A DNA stretch of 64,000 nt, taken from Delphinapterus leucas. Lineage: Eukaryota > Chordata > Mammalia > Artiodactyla > Monodontidae. Both the position numbers and the translations under genes were made by a program. Of this stretch, positions 33,338 to 43,929 are shown piece by piece (position 1 is the stretch's first letter; the number at the start of each line of letters is the position of its first letter). The stretch covers positions 320,741 to 384,740 of the forward strand of contig NW_022098031.1 of assembly GCF_002288925.2 (NCBI RefSeq). Reading direction: 5' to 3'. A model generated the notes under the pieces. It had not been told where the DNA came from. It searched no databases and saw only the letters and a list, made by a program, of their open reading frames with translations.

Positions 33338-34576
33338 GGGAGAAACGGAAAAAATGACATAGGTTAATATACATAAATATATGCATGAAAAATTAAGCAA
33401 GAAAGTATGCCTGGGCACTGTAGTGATTTCTGCATCTGGATGTGAATCAATAGTTGATACTAACTACTTCCTTTTTCTGGCAACTGTTCTAAGTCCTCTT
33501 TGTCCTCACCTGCTTCTGGTTCTTTATCTGGTGGAGTGCCAGGTAAAGAAGAGTTTCCCTTCTATTTCACAGGCCACCCCACTGTGTAGTAGAGACCTTA
33601 TTTTTCCTTAACAGGACCATTCATCCCAAACTGTTCAGTAAGCCCCTTCATTGCCTGTTGGTTCATTGACAATTGCAACTTCTAGTTTTATAGAAATTTT
33701 ATTTTGTCCCATGGTAGAAGTATTCCTCCCTTATGCATCAGAGAGCCCAAAGTTGTTAGGACAGGAATTGAGACAGTAGTAATGAGATGAACCACTCCCA
33801 CTTATTCCCTTAGTGCCAGACCCACATGTTCTCATTGTCCTTTTAGGTGATTGGGTAGCTGATAAGATCAGTAAATCCCAGGGGTATTAGTTTATTGCCA
33901 CACATGGCACAGTAAATGAGTTTCTTGGTCATAAACAATGTTTGAGATTCTGTGACAGTGAGTAAGGCATTCAGTGGGCCCAAGGGTTGATGCTTCTGGG
34001 AAAAGATTATGGAACTGAGAAGGGATATCCATATACACAGTGTCTGTTCCACAGAGCTCAGATTGCTACCCTTAATAAGATGTAAAAATTCAATATATCA
34101 ATTTGCCACCAGGTGACTGGCTGGTCCTAGTGAATGGTGCCATACTGGGGACTCAGCTTTCTTAAGTCTTGACAGACTGGATATTCAGCAATAGTGTTCA
34201 CTGGCTAGATTAGCCTTGGAGAAAGTACACCCACATGGCTTAACTTTTGTACAACTTCCATCTGAATGGCCTTGGACACTTTGTTCTTGAATTCATTGAG
34301 CAAGCACTGGGGTGGCTGTTGAAGGAGACTGATTACCATCTATAGGTCAAGTCATCTTACCTACATGATTATTAAGAGTCTCTGCAGTGTATGCCCTTTG
34401 GTGAGGTGGTGTATATATGGGATACAATTACCTTCACACTCAGTAATTACCTAAAAGGTTCTCCTCTGCTGATCTCCCATTTACTCCTCCCCTAACGTCC
34501 CTGTTACTTATGCTCCAGTTATGTTCCTTCCATGTTCATCACTATTCAGTAAATCTGTTGAGACCATCTATTAATT

Positions 34577-35072
34577 GGTATATACAGACTTATGACGGTT
34601 TGACCTATGAGTTTTCAACTTCACGATGGTGCAAAAGCGATACACATTCAGTAAAAACTGTATTTCAGATTTTGAATTTTGATCTTTTGGGCTAGTAATA
34701 TGCAGTATGATACTCTCTTGTGATTCTGGGCCATGGCAGCTAGCCTCAGCTGCTGGTCAGCTACACGGGGGTAAACAACTGACACTTTTACAACCGTTCT
34801 ATATCTATACAACCATTTTGGTTTTCACTTACACTACAGTATTCAAGAAATTACATGAGATATTCAACACTTTATTATAAAATAGTTTTTGCGTTAGATG
34901 ATTTTTTCCCAGCTGTAGACTAGTATAAGTGTTCTTAGCACGTTTATAGTAGGCTAGCCTAAGCTATGATATTTAGGTTAAGTGTGTTAAAAGCATTTTC
35001 GACTTAACAGTGCTTTCAACTTACAATGGGTTTATCAGGATGTAACCCCATTGTAAGCTGAGGAAGATCTTT
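34577..35072. mobile_element. Tigger/Tc1-mariner-like non-autonomous DNA transposon
   Basis: Runs from 'ACAGACTTATGACGGTTTGA' through 'CACGATGGTGCAAAAGCGAT' and 'TTTATTATAAAATAGTTTTT' to 'GATGTAACCCCATTGTAAGC'. The composition, repeated ACGATGG/CAATGGG motifs in opposite orientation at the ends and flanking TA bases fit a Tigger-like element of known mammalian type. Inserted in the ERV pol relic. Confidence 0.6.
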
Positions 35073-35236
35073 ATCCATATATCTTGTCATTTCCATCACC
35101 AGCAAAGTGAAACACTAAATGTACTGCTCAAGCTTCTACCTGCTAGGAAGATCACCCACTGTCTTCCAGGAACCTAATTGAGTGGAGTTGTTATGTTATA
35201 TTTTGTAGTTCTGACTGGTTGCAAATCTGTTTTCTT

Positions 35237-35438
35237 TCTTTTTTTTTTTTAAGATTTTTTTTTGATGTGGACCATTTTTAAAGTCTTTATTGAATTTGTT
35301 ACAGTATTGCTTCTGTTTTATGTTTTGGTTTTTTGGCCCCAAGGAATGTGGGATCTTAGCTCCCCAACCAGGGATGGAACCTGCACCCCCTGCATAGGAG
35401 GGCAAAGTCTTAACCACTGGACTGCTAGGGATGTCCCA
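35237..35438 (-). mobile_element. tRNA-derived SINE with long AT-rich 3' region
   Basis: The tRNA-like head on the minus strand (ending on the plus strand in 'GCTAGGGATGTCCC') is followed by a distinctive 3' part including 'AAAGTCTTTATTGAATTTGT' and 'TTTTATGTTTTGGTTTTTTG'. This differs from the other SINEs here. A perfect 15-bp TSD (CAAATCTGTTTTCTT) lies at 35222-35236 and 35439-35453. Inserted in the ERV relic. Confidence 0.88.
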
Positions 35439-35869
35439 CAAATCTGTTTTCTTATGTAAACCACCCTTGGAAGTTTCCTTTCTCATACAGTTGTTTATAG
35501 GAACTCCCCATGAGGTCGCAATGCATATTGAGAGAGAGGTGTCAATGGGTGCTGCCTGCAGAATTTAGAGGGGCCTTTTTCTCAATGGTGGGGGGGTGGG
35601 GTGCAAGATGTAGCAATTTATCTTTTACTCTGGAGGGAATATGTCACCATGACATAGGCTACTGGCACTTTAGAAACTTCACCGAGATAGCAGGCCCCAG
35701 AATGATCCTGGAGATTGCTTCCTAACTTCTGGCACATCGTGCATCATGACAAGGCATCTGAGATATTTCTTGACTCTTGCCAACCAGACCTAAAAAGAAT
35801 GTCATCAGTGTAGTAAACCCCAAACCCTATGGGTTGAAGAGATGGTTAAGATTCCTATAGAGAATTCCT

Positions 35870-37190
35870 GTGGTGAGGCATAAAATTAAAATAACTCTGC
35901 TAGGTACACTTAAAAAAAAAACAACCTGCTACCAGTAATATTTTTTATGGGTATAACTTCAGAGACAGACTGCAGGTTTTGAATTTATGTGAGTTACTAT
36001 TTTAGGAAGATTCAAAATTGGGTGAAAAATTATTTTCATATCTAATAAGCAGATTTATAAAATAAAGCCAATGAATAAAAGTGATATCTAAGAATAGGAT
36101 AGGAGTATTACATAACAAGAATAAATAATCATGTAAAATGGCAAGAGGTAACAAATAGAATCATAGAAGTTAGAAATTAAAAATGAATTTTAGAGAGATA
36201 ATGAATATGATGCAAAAGTACGGATAAGGCAGAGAAAAAAAAGCAATGATTATAAAGAATGCTAGTATAATCTACTTATGAGTTATTCTATCTATCATAA
36301 TTATTTTTGTTTTTAAATTAGTAACTGTGAAAGGGAAAGTATCCCCAGTGGTAAAAGCATATATGACTGGTATAGAAGAAAAAAAACATTTGCTACAGTG
36401 CTGATACCAGAAAAATCATAGATTTTATTTGAAATTTAAATGTGCCCACTTGTTCATCTTTATGTAGACATTTAAAACTCAAATATACTGATTCATTATT
36501 TTCATTTTCTTAGTTGCCATTGTTCTGAAAAAAATTTAAGTATTTCTCTTGAATAATTCAATGTCATTCTCTCCTAGTAAAGTTAGTCACCTTCATGCTA
36601 CTGTTATAAATTAGAAAGATGTTGCTGGTTTTAAAAATAGCTTTCTTTGCTTCAGCTGAAACATAATAAATACAAAAACATATATTTTCCCCCAAGTTTC
36701 TTCCAATTTAATGTTATTTAATAATTCTTTTAGTATTTAACATTCACATTTTATTACCTTTATTTTATGGAGATGTACATATAACAGACTTTTAAAACTC
36801 AGAATATATGCCTAGATTCTTTAATTTCGCTAAGTCTAAAAGTGTCAGCATTTCACATTCTTAAAACAGCAATGCTGGAAGGGATTGAGAGAGAAGCATC
36901 ATTAAAAGTTTGTATTAGGCATCCATGTAGTAGGATTGATACCATGTTGACTATAGTATGAAACGTAAGTGCTCATTTTCATCTGGTAACATATAATCTA
37001 ATTTATAAACCATTCCAAATCCCTCCTCACTGTATATACCTGTGAATAAAAAACGTTTTAATCTCATTTCATTATTTTACAATTTGTTTTGTATTTTATA
37101 ACTTATAGTTCTAAGTATTTGTCAGCATAAGAGTTTAAATGACTAGCATTCTGTTCTTTGTTTTACTTTCAGATTTCAGCTCTGCCATTT
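35870..37190. other. No recognised gene or repeat
   Basis: AT-rich DNA. Nothing nameable beyond scattered A runs. Confidence 0.45.
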
Positions 37191-37194
37191 TTTA

Positions 37195-38722
37195 AATTAC
37201 CGTTTTATTGAGATATAATTCACATACCATAAAATTCAGCTATTTAAAGTGTACAGTTCAGTAGTTTTTGGTATATTCACCATTATCTAATTTTAGAACA
37301 TTTGGTCACTCCCAAAAGCAACCCCATAGCAATCATGACTTGTTCCTCCTTAACCTCAGTCCCTAGAAATCACTATCTACTTTTTGTCTCTATGGATTTT
37401 CCTATTCAATACATTTCATATAAATGGAATCATATATGTGGCCTTTTAATCTAGTTTCACTCACTAACAATGATATTTTCAAGATTCATCTATGCTGTAG
37501 CATGTATCAGTACTTTATTCTTTTAGGGAGGAATAGGACTGTAGGACTATACCACACTTTGTTTATCCATTTATCAGTTGATTGACATTTAGGTTGTTTC
37601 TACAGTTTGCCTACTATGAATAATGCTGCAATAAGTATTAATAAGCAAGTTTTTGTGTGGACTTGTGTTTTCAATTGTTTGGGGTATGTATATACCTAGG
37701 TAGGAGTGGAAATGCTGCTTCTTATTGTAACTCTATGTTTAACATTTTGAGAAAATGTGAAACTGTTTTCCAAAGTGGTTGTAGCATTTTACAGTCCCAT
37801 CAGCAATGTATGAGGGTTCCTGTTCCTCCACACCCTAAGCATACTTGGTACTATTTGTCTGTTTTGTTTTAGCCCTCCAAGTGTGTGTGAAGTGGTACTT
37901 CATTGTAGTTTTAATTTGCATTTCCCTAATGAATGAATGGTGTTGTGCCTCTTCACATGTATCTTTTTTCTCTTTGGTTTATCTTCATTGGAGATAGGTC
38001 TATTAAAATCTTTTGCCCATTTAAAAATTAGATCATTTGTCTTTTTGTCATTGAGTTGTAAGAGTCTTTTATATATTCTGGATACAAGGCTCTTATCAGA
38101 TATATGATTTGCAAATTTTCTTCCCTTTTGCAAATATTTTCTTTCACTCTTTGGGTGGTCTTTTTACTTTACTGATGCTGTCTTTTGAAGCCAAAAGTTT
38201 TGTTTTGATGTAGATGAACTTATCCATTTTTTTCTTTTGTTGCTTGTGCTATTGGTGTCATATTTAAGAAACCATTGCCTAATCCAAAATCACAAAGATT
38301 TACTCTTATGTTTTCTTCTAAGAATTTATATTTTTAGCTATTACATTTAGGTCTCTGATCCCCTTTGAGTTAATTTTCATATATGGTGTAAGGTAGGGGT
38401 TCAGTTTTATTCTTTTTTTTTTTTTAAATAAATGTATTTATTTATTTATTTATATTTTTTGGCTGCGTTGGGTCTTCATTGCTGCACACAGGCTTTTTCT
38501 AGTTGCAGCAAACGTGGACTACTCTTCATTGTGGTGTGCAAGCTTCTCATTGCAGTGGCTTCTCTTGTTGAGGGGCACAGGCTCTAGGTGCACAGGCTTC
38601 AGTAGTTGTGGCTCACGGGCTCTAGAGCACAGGCTCAGTAGCACCAGGGAAGTACCAGTTTTATTCTTTTGCATGTGGATATCCAGTTTTCACAGTGTTT
38701 TTTATCAAAAGACTATCCTAAT
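37195..38722 (-). mobile_element. LINE-1 (old L1M type), 3' UTR and ORF2 C-terminus
   Basis: Good reverse-complement L1 from its 3' end ('TTTTATTGAGATATAATTCA') through 'AGTGGTACTTCATTGTAGTT' and 'TTTGGGTGGTCTTTTTACTT' to 'GGATATCCAGTTTTCACAGT'. The minus-strand frame at 37900-38133 still reads as decayed ORF2 ([29 protein letters not shown]). It is interrupted by a SINE at 38417-38655. Confidence 0.85.
38417..38655 (-). mobile_element. CHR-type SINE, long form, internally deleted
   Basis: The 3' half of the long form is complete ('GGCTGCGTTGGGTCTTCATT' onward). On the plus strand it goes from 'AGAGCACAGGCTCAGTAG' directly to 'CACCAGGGAAGTAC', so most of the tRNA-like part, including the B box, is missing. 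A perfect 15-bp TSD (CAGTTTTATTCTTTT) lies at 38402-38416 and 38656-38670. Confidence 0.92.
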
Positions 38723-38729
38723 TGTTAAT

Positions 38730-39488
38730 GTCTACAACTAGCATTTCTATTTGCTTGTTATTCATCTATGAAATATATATATTTAACATAACAGTATAAA
38801 TAAATATACTGAAAGTACACCTATCAATATAAATAAATTTCATTCTTCTTTGAAAAAAATGTTTTAAAATGACCCAGACTAAAAACTTTATGAATGTCTT
38901 TACCTATCTTAGCATGTACCTACTTGGCTTAGTGTAAATGTTATTTTCTCTTATCTATGTTTGTTGGCTACTTAGCACCATTCCTGAATCATTCTATTCT
39001 CTGTCTGTTTCCCTTGCCAACAAGATTATGGCCTAGATTTACCAAGAAAGGTGCTCATGTGGGAAACAAAATGCATTGCTCCTGGTCAACAGTGGGATGT
39101 ATTTGAGCTTAATTGGATGTTTTTGCAGTAGCCTCTGAGAATTTCTCTGCAAATTATCTGCCTTGGAGCTTCAGGCAACTATAAACATACATAGTGGATC
39201 CCTACATTTCCTGAAACTGCCTGAGTCGCAGAAAGCTTACAGCGAATCTGAAAGTTATGGTAGCTGTTCGTTACCTTTACTCTTCCAACATACACAGTGG
39301 TTTTCCAAGCTTCCAATTCTTTGTATTAAACCTCTTCCTTCTTGGACTATTTAGAGTAATTTTTGTGTTTCTTTTTGAAGTATAACTGATATACTTATGT
39401 TGGAGGATATGCCACACACATATTTTTAAGTACTATGGAATCAATATTATACCCACACATTTAAGAGGTTTTTTTTTAAAAAAAAAAA
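38730..39488. other. No recognised gene
   Basis: Unassigned DNA ending in an AT tract (TTTTTTTTT then A15 at about 39470-39492). The 63-codon frame at 39163-39354 has no recognisable features. A very weak L1 3'-end-like phrase ('TTTGAAGTATAACTGATATA') occurs near 39376. Confidence 0.4.
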
Positions 39489-39499
39489 AAAACCTTAAC

Positions 39500-39872
39500 T
39501 ATTTATTTATTTTATTTACTTTGGCCATGTTGGGTCTTCGTTGCTGCCCATGGGCTTTCCCTAGTTGCAGCGAGCGGGGGCTACTCTTTGTTGCAGAGCG
39601 CAGAGGCTACTCTTCATTGCTGTGCATGGGCTTCTCACTGCAGTGCCTTCTCTTGTTGCGGACCATGGGCTCTAGGTCAGCAGGCTTCAGTAGTTGTGGC
39701 ATGTGGGCTCAGTAGTTGTGGCTCAACAGCTCTAGAGCGCAGGCTCAGTAGTTGTGGTGCACGAGCTTAGTTGCTCCATGGCACGTGGGATCTTCCCGGA
39801 CCAGGGATCGAACGCGTGTCCCCTGCATTGGCAGGTGGATTCTTAACTACTGCTCCACCAGGGAAGTCCCCT
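39500..39872 (-). mobile_element. CHR-type SINE, long form, extended
   Basis: Minus-strand long form with repeated GTAGTTGTGG units, 'GGGATCTTCCCGGACCAGGG' and the GGGAAGTCCC end. At about 370 bp it is longer than the other long copies, owing to extra copies of the internal unit. The TSD is 11 bp (AAAACCTTAAC at 39489-39499 and 39873-39883). The open frames over it are SINE artefacts. Confidence 0.92.
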
Positions 39873-39883
39873 AAAACCTTAAC

Positions 39884-40325
39884 GATTACAAAAGCTTTCT
39901 CATGCTGTCATCTTCCTTGCCTTGATGCTGCTGAAGCTTTGTCTGGGATATCTACAAAAGAGGGAAAGTTTTCCACTCATACTCCTTGCTGAAGTCACTG
40001 ACTTAGTGCCTGTGGCATAATGGGCTCCGCTTTCTATCCCCTGAAAAACCATAGCCCACTGAATTTTCTTCCTCTTTTCACCAGATGTCTCCTCATGGAC
40101 AATATGTAGAACCTTCTCTGATTTCTTATGGGAGGACTGAGTCTTTGTGGGAGTGCATGGAGAGTGTCTTAGTTTCTATTTTTCACCTTGAAAAAAAAGT
40201 TCCCAGAGTGTTATTTTCTCTTCATTTTGTTTTCAGCCAATTGTCCAGTTCTTTCTTTTATAATACATTCTGGTAATACAACTACAACCGAGGTACGTAG
40301 ATAATGGAGATTGATGGAGATGTTG
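39884..40325. other. No recognised gene or repeat
   Basis: Unassigned spacer without recognisable coding or repeat features. Confidence 0.4.
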
Positions 40326-40329
40326 ATAT

Positions 40330-40625
40330 CTATAAACACACGAGTAAAGGCTACATTTTCTGAGAACCAACTGTGTTCTAGGTACTGTATGATGCATTTT
40401 ACATTATAATATTTTTAGTGGATATTATGTTCAAGGCACTATGCTAAGGAGTTTATAATCATTATTTTATTAATTCTATGAGGTGGGTACTATTATCATT
40501 TCCATTTTACTGATAAAAAAACAGATTTTAAAAAGGTTAAATAATATCCCCACAATCATAGAGTTATTATGTAGCAAAAACTAGGTTTCAAACCCAGGTC
40601 TGTGTGGCCTTGAAGCCCATATATT
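40330..40625 (-). mobile_element. MIR SINE remnant
   Basis: Reverse MIR: 'ATGTTCAAGGCACTATGCTA', 'TATGAGGTGGGTACTATTAT', 'GTTTCAAACCCAGGTCTGTG'. The left 80 bp may belong to a second overlapping MIR piece. Confidence 0.75.
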
Positions 40626-40699
40626 TTAGATTAGTCAATTCTGTGACTTATATGTGTGCATACATTAAAGAAATTTATACCTTCCTTCTTTATTATTCC

Positions 40700-41060
40700 A
40701 ATCCGTCCTCCATTACCATGGGGTGCTTGTTTGTTTCTTAAGCAACTAATACAGTCACCTCTTGTTCATGAATTTTCAGTGGTTCCCTACAACCTACACT
40801 CTTTAGTATGGCTCAAAAGCCGCTTTGGTGATTTGACCCCTTGAACCTACTGAGTCTTACTTCCCTTTCCTCCTCCAAACTGTATCTTATTCTAACATGT
40901 TTTCCCTCTGTGTGACACACTTACATGACTGGCAAACTCCTAATAATTCTTCAAGTCTTGTCTCCAAACATCACCTTCTCTGTGCAGGTTCTATTGATTC
41001 GCTTTCTTCAGGGAGACTTGGACAGAACTTCACCTCTACTCTCATTGCTTCTTGCATATT
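40700..41060 (+). mobile_element. L2 LINE fragment
   Basis: Forward L2 late ORF2 and UTR: 'CAGTGGTTCCCTACAACCTA', 'ACTGGCAAACTCCTAATAAT' and 'CTTCAAGTCTTGTCTCCAAA' in the expected order. Confidence 0.7.
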
Positions 41061-41079
41061 TGTGTGAGCAAAGTATGCC

Positions 41080-41175
41080 TCTGTAATAGGTTTGCTGTGA
41101 AGATTAAATAAGATTATCCATGTAAAAGACTCAACAGAATGCCTAGCATACAGTAAATGCTCATCAAAATGTTAG
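41080..41175 (+). mobile_element. MIR SINE 3' fragment
   Basis: 'TTTGCTGTGAAGATTAAATA', 'GAATGCCTAGCATACAGTAA' and 'ATGCTCATCAAAATGTTAG' match the 3' half of forward MIR. Confidence 0.75.
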
Positions 41176-41179
41176 TTAT

Positions 41180-41795
41180 TATATTTGTATTTTTATTACT
41201 AAGCATTAGCCAAAAATATAAAATTAGAACATTGCAATTTTATTTAGTTTTTCTTATAGCTTTCCATTTTTTATTGTTCTACCTTTTATACTGTAAATTC
41301 TTTTACAAAGTGTTTGTGTTTCTGACCAGAGAAAATCCTGGGAATATTCTAGGCAGGGCTTGTTGGCTAATAGTTCCCTGCTGCTAAGGGTGTCTAGTTG
41401 GTTATCAAACCAAATTTGAAAAAGTTCTTAGACCCCTATTTGAAAATAATTTGTTACAGTGATGTACCTGTTGGTTTGTATTTAAATAGTGTGATGGGCT
41501 GGGAAGATTTGAAGTGAACCAGCTGAGCATCTATGGTCATGGCAGAGAAGAAGCGTAGTTTCAATTGCTCAGCTCTTTGAAAGGAGGTGGTGCTAGGCCT
41601 ACTTTCAGGGACAGCTTGATGGAGCCACACAAGCTCCTTGCCTGCTCTGTTGGCTGCCACCATGACATGCTGATAAAGGTACCATCACTTGACTGAAAGG
41701 AAGAAGAGGATACAACAGGGACTCACAGACTGATAGGATATACCTACTCCTTCGGATAGGGGAGTTCATGCAGTGTGCCCTCAGTGAGAGCCAAC
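41180..41795. other. No recognised gene or repeat
   Basis: Unassigned. The plus frame at 41157-41387 and the minus frame at 41454-41663 lack recognisable protein features. Confidence 0.4.
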
Positions 41796-41809
41796 AAAAA
41801 AGTGGTCTA

Positions 41810-42012
41810 GAGCTTCCCTGGTGGCGCAGTGGTTGAGAGTCCGCCTGCCGATGCAGGGGACACGGGTTCGTGCCCCGGTCCGGGAAGATCCCACATGCCG
41901 CGGAGCGGCTGGGCCCGTGAGCCATGGCCTCTGAGCCTGCGCGTCCGGAGCCTGTGCTCTGCAACGGGAGCGGCCACAGCAGTGAGAAGCCCGCGTACCA
42001 GAAAAAAAAAAA
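41810..42012 (+). mobile_element. CHR-type SINE, about 200-bp form
   Basis: Full copy (first bases read GAGCTTCCC) with a perfect 14-bp TSD, AAAAAAGTGGTCTA, at 41796-41809 and 42013-42026. Little diverged from the other 200-bp copies. Confidence 0.95.
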
Positions 42013-42227
42013 AAAAAAGTGGTCTAATGTTCTTAAACTGAAAGTAAGTAGGTATATGTGACTGTGTCATGTCTTTCATCCTAAAGCATAAAAGAACTTG
42101 ACACAGACATGGAGTCAGGTTTACAAGCTGAGTAATAACATACTTAGGCATTACTAATGCACTATGTTTTTAATCTTTATAACCACAATTCCTAACAATA
42201 TTTTTGTCCCAATCAGACATTGGAGGA

Positions 42228-42380
42228 AAGATACAAGGAGAGATGAGGAAAAAAGGGGGGGAAGGGAGAAATAGAGAAAGGAAGAAGGAAAGAAGGGAGG
42301 AAGAAAGAAAGGAAGGAAAGGAGGGAAGGAGGAAAGAAAAAAATGAAAGGAAAGTTAAGGAAAGGAAGCAAAAGGAAGGG
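42228..42380. repeat. Purine-only (GGAA/GAAA)n tract
   Basis: About 150 bases nearly free of C and with only a few T, built from GGAAG, GAAAG and AAGGA units. Frames opened by it on both strands (42204-42413 plus, 42170-42397 minus) are low-complexity artefacts. Confidence 0.92.
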
Positions 42381-42544
42381 ATGGTTGGAGGTGACATTTT
42401 TCCCTTTTACTGACTACACCACACCCTGCTTCATTTTCCTGTTGCCTCTACCTCTGGATTGTTTTCTGCTAAAAAGTGTTTTTTCTCCTTATCTTTTAAC
42501 ATTATGCCACCCTGCAACAGCCAGTTTCTATTGTAACCCTTCTT

Positions 42545-42955
42545 TTATACTCAGAGCTGTTATGGCAGACATAACTAGAGCTTTCCTGGATAGACAAGAA
42601 GAAAATATGTCCTCGTAAAGTCAGGAACGCCCATGTGACTTGCTTAGGTCCATTAAATGTGAGCAGCAGTAATGAGTGCCTCTTTGTCTTCTTTTGGATA
42701 GAAGCATTTCCGAGTGGAGAGCAAATGTTCATGCTCTCCTTCCCTGCCAAGGCAAATGTGGAAGCATCATGCTGAAAGAGTGACTTTACTTGTAAACTAG
42801 CAGATCCTTGTGCCACCATGATACACACAGTTTTCTGGCTAAACCAAGTTCATATATATAACACAAATAAACAGTAAACGTTATTTTAAGCAACTAAGAT
42901 TTTGGCATTGTTTACTGCTGCAACATAACCTTTAATATTTTGAATAATACAAACA
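42545..42955 (+). mobile_element. LTR-like (MaLR-like) ancient repeat
   Basis: 'CCATGTGACTTGCTTAGGTC', 'AAATGTGAGCAGCAGTAATG' and the end 'GCAACTAAGATTTTGGCATT' with 'ACTGCTGCAACATAACCTTT' are phrases of an old mammalian LTR-type repeat in forward orientation. Family unresolved. Confidence 0.55.
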
Positions 42956-42959
42956 TACC

Positions 42960-43690
42960 TTTTCATTATACACATGGATCTGAAAAAGACATCAGTCCTC
43001 TCAGTCCAATAAAAGGTCCCATTATATCAATTTGACCATGGATAAAGGGAACTTCCTAGACATATATTTCTTTTTCATAAAGTTGATCAGTTGGGCTATA
43101 CAAGTCATTAGGTACACTGAGTTTCAGCCTGACCTCACAGTATTATTGGTCTGTCTCTCAGTATCTTGGCAGAAATTCTTTATCAACTTCTATACTTGAG
43201 TGAAAAAGACGGTTGCATGCCCACATTAAAGCAATAATATAGAAAAATCTCTGACTTACAATGGATGGCTACAACAAGTAGAATAGCCACTCTTTCTATC
43301 TATTTTAACTTTTATCCTGATAAAAGACAGATTCTTATGACTAAAAGAATTCTTTCCTAGTCCAGCACCCTTCTTACAAATAAGATTTTTGGTTCATTGT
43401 ATTCCTAATTATACACAGTTCTAGCCTAGCTCCTAAGGTCTGACATAGTCGAGCGTTCCTTTGGTTTCTGTTTCATAGTACTAAAAGTTAGCTGTAGTTA
43501 CTCACAGATTTTAAGAAATGTAGGAGTCTGGGTCATTCTGGTTTCCTTTTTCTTGCTGCAGGAAAATCAGAGGTGTGCAAGGAGCGGAACTGTTTCATTA
43601 TTTCCTAGGGATGTCTATAGTTCTAAACTAAACACATCAGCCTGACAACAATAATTACTTTCCTGGAGAGGAAACCCTCTAAAACCTTAG
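42960..43690. other. No recognised gene or repeat
   Basis: Unassigned AT-rich DNA. Confidence 0.45.
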
Positions 43691-43925
43691 CGTTCTTCAT
43701 TTATTTATTTGTTGAACAAATATTTACTTTATGATGATAGGAGTTCAGGTAGTTTTCCAAGTACTGGGGGCCCTGCCATCATGGGGATACCAAATAATAT
43801 ACAAAAAACCAAATGAACTAGAAAATGTTGGATAAACAATTATTGGACTAGGCAGTGCCTGGGGTGGGTCACTTTAGATTGGGTGGTCAGCAAAGACTCC
43901 CTACTTAATTAGTGTGATTTAGCAC
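43690..43925 (-). mobile_element. L2 LINE 3'-end fragment
   Basis: Reverse L2: 'TTTGTTGAACAAATATTTAC', 'GTACTGGGGGCCCTGCCATC' and 'CACTTTAGATTGGGTGGTCA' then 'GCAAAGACTCC' in the expected order. Confidence 0.7.
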
Positions 43926-43929
43926 TTAT

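Larger units (their letters stand above)
33600..35850 (-). pseudogene. ERV-L-like endogenous retrovirus pol remnant
   Basis: A broken minus-strand pol region of an old endogenous retrovirus. A reverse-transcriptase YxDD-type motif (YTDD) is encoded at 35801-35815. About 1.7 kb further along, an integrase core is visible: WQIDYI, with the first catalytic Asp, at about 34090-34112, and DQETH, matching the region of the second Asp, at about 33917-33934. The order RT then integrase on the minus strand fits pol. Removing the nested DNA transposon (34577-35072) and SINE (35237-35438) leaves about 1.0 kb, close to a normal RT-to-integrase distance. Many stops and frameshifts; no env, gag or LTR pair recognised. 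The ERV-L class is inferred from motif style. Confidence 0.65.

Noticed and set aside
35588..35604. Short G-runs as possible G-quadruplexes (20471-20490, 35588-35604, 44162-44175)
   Set aside because: Each has too few separated G-runs or is one long run; not enough to claim a regulatory quadruplex.
42170..42413. Frames over the purine tract (Lys/Arg/Glu-rich plus strand, Ser/Phe/Leu-rich minus strand)
   Set aside because: Low-complexity DNA lacking stop codons by composition.
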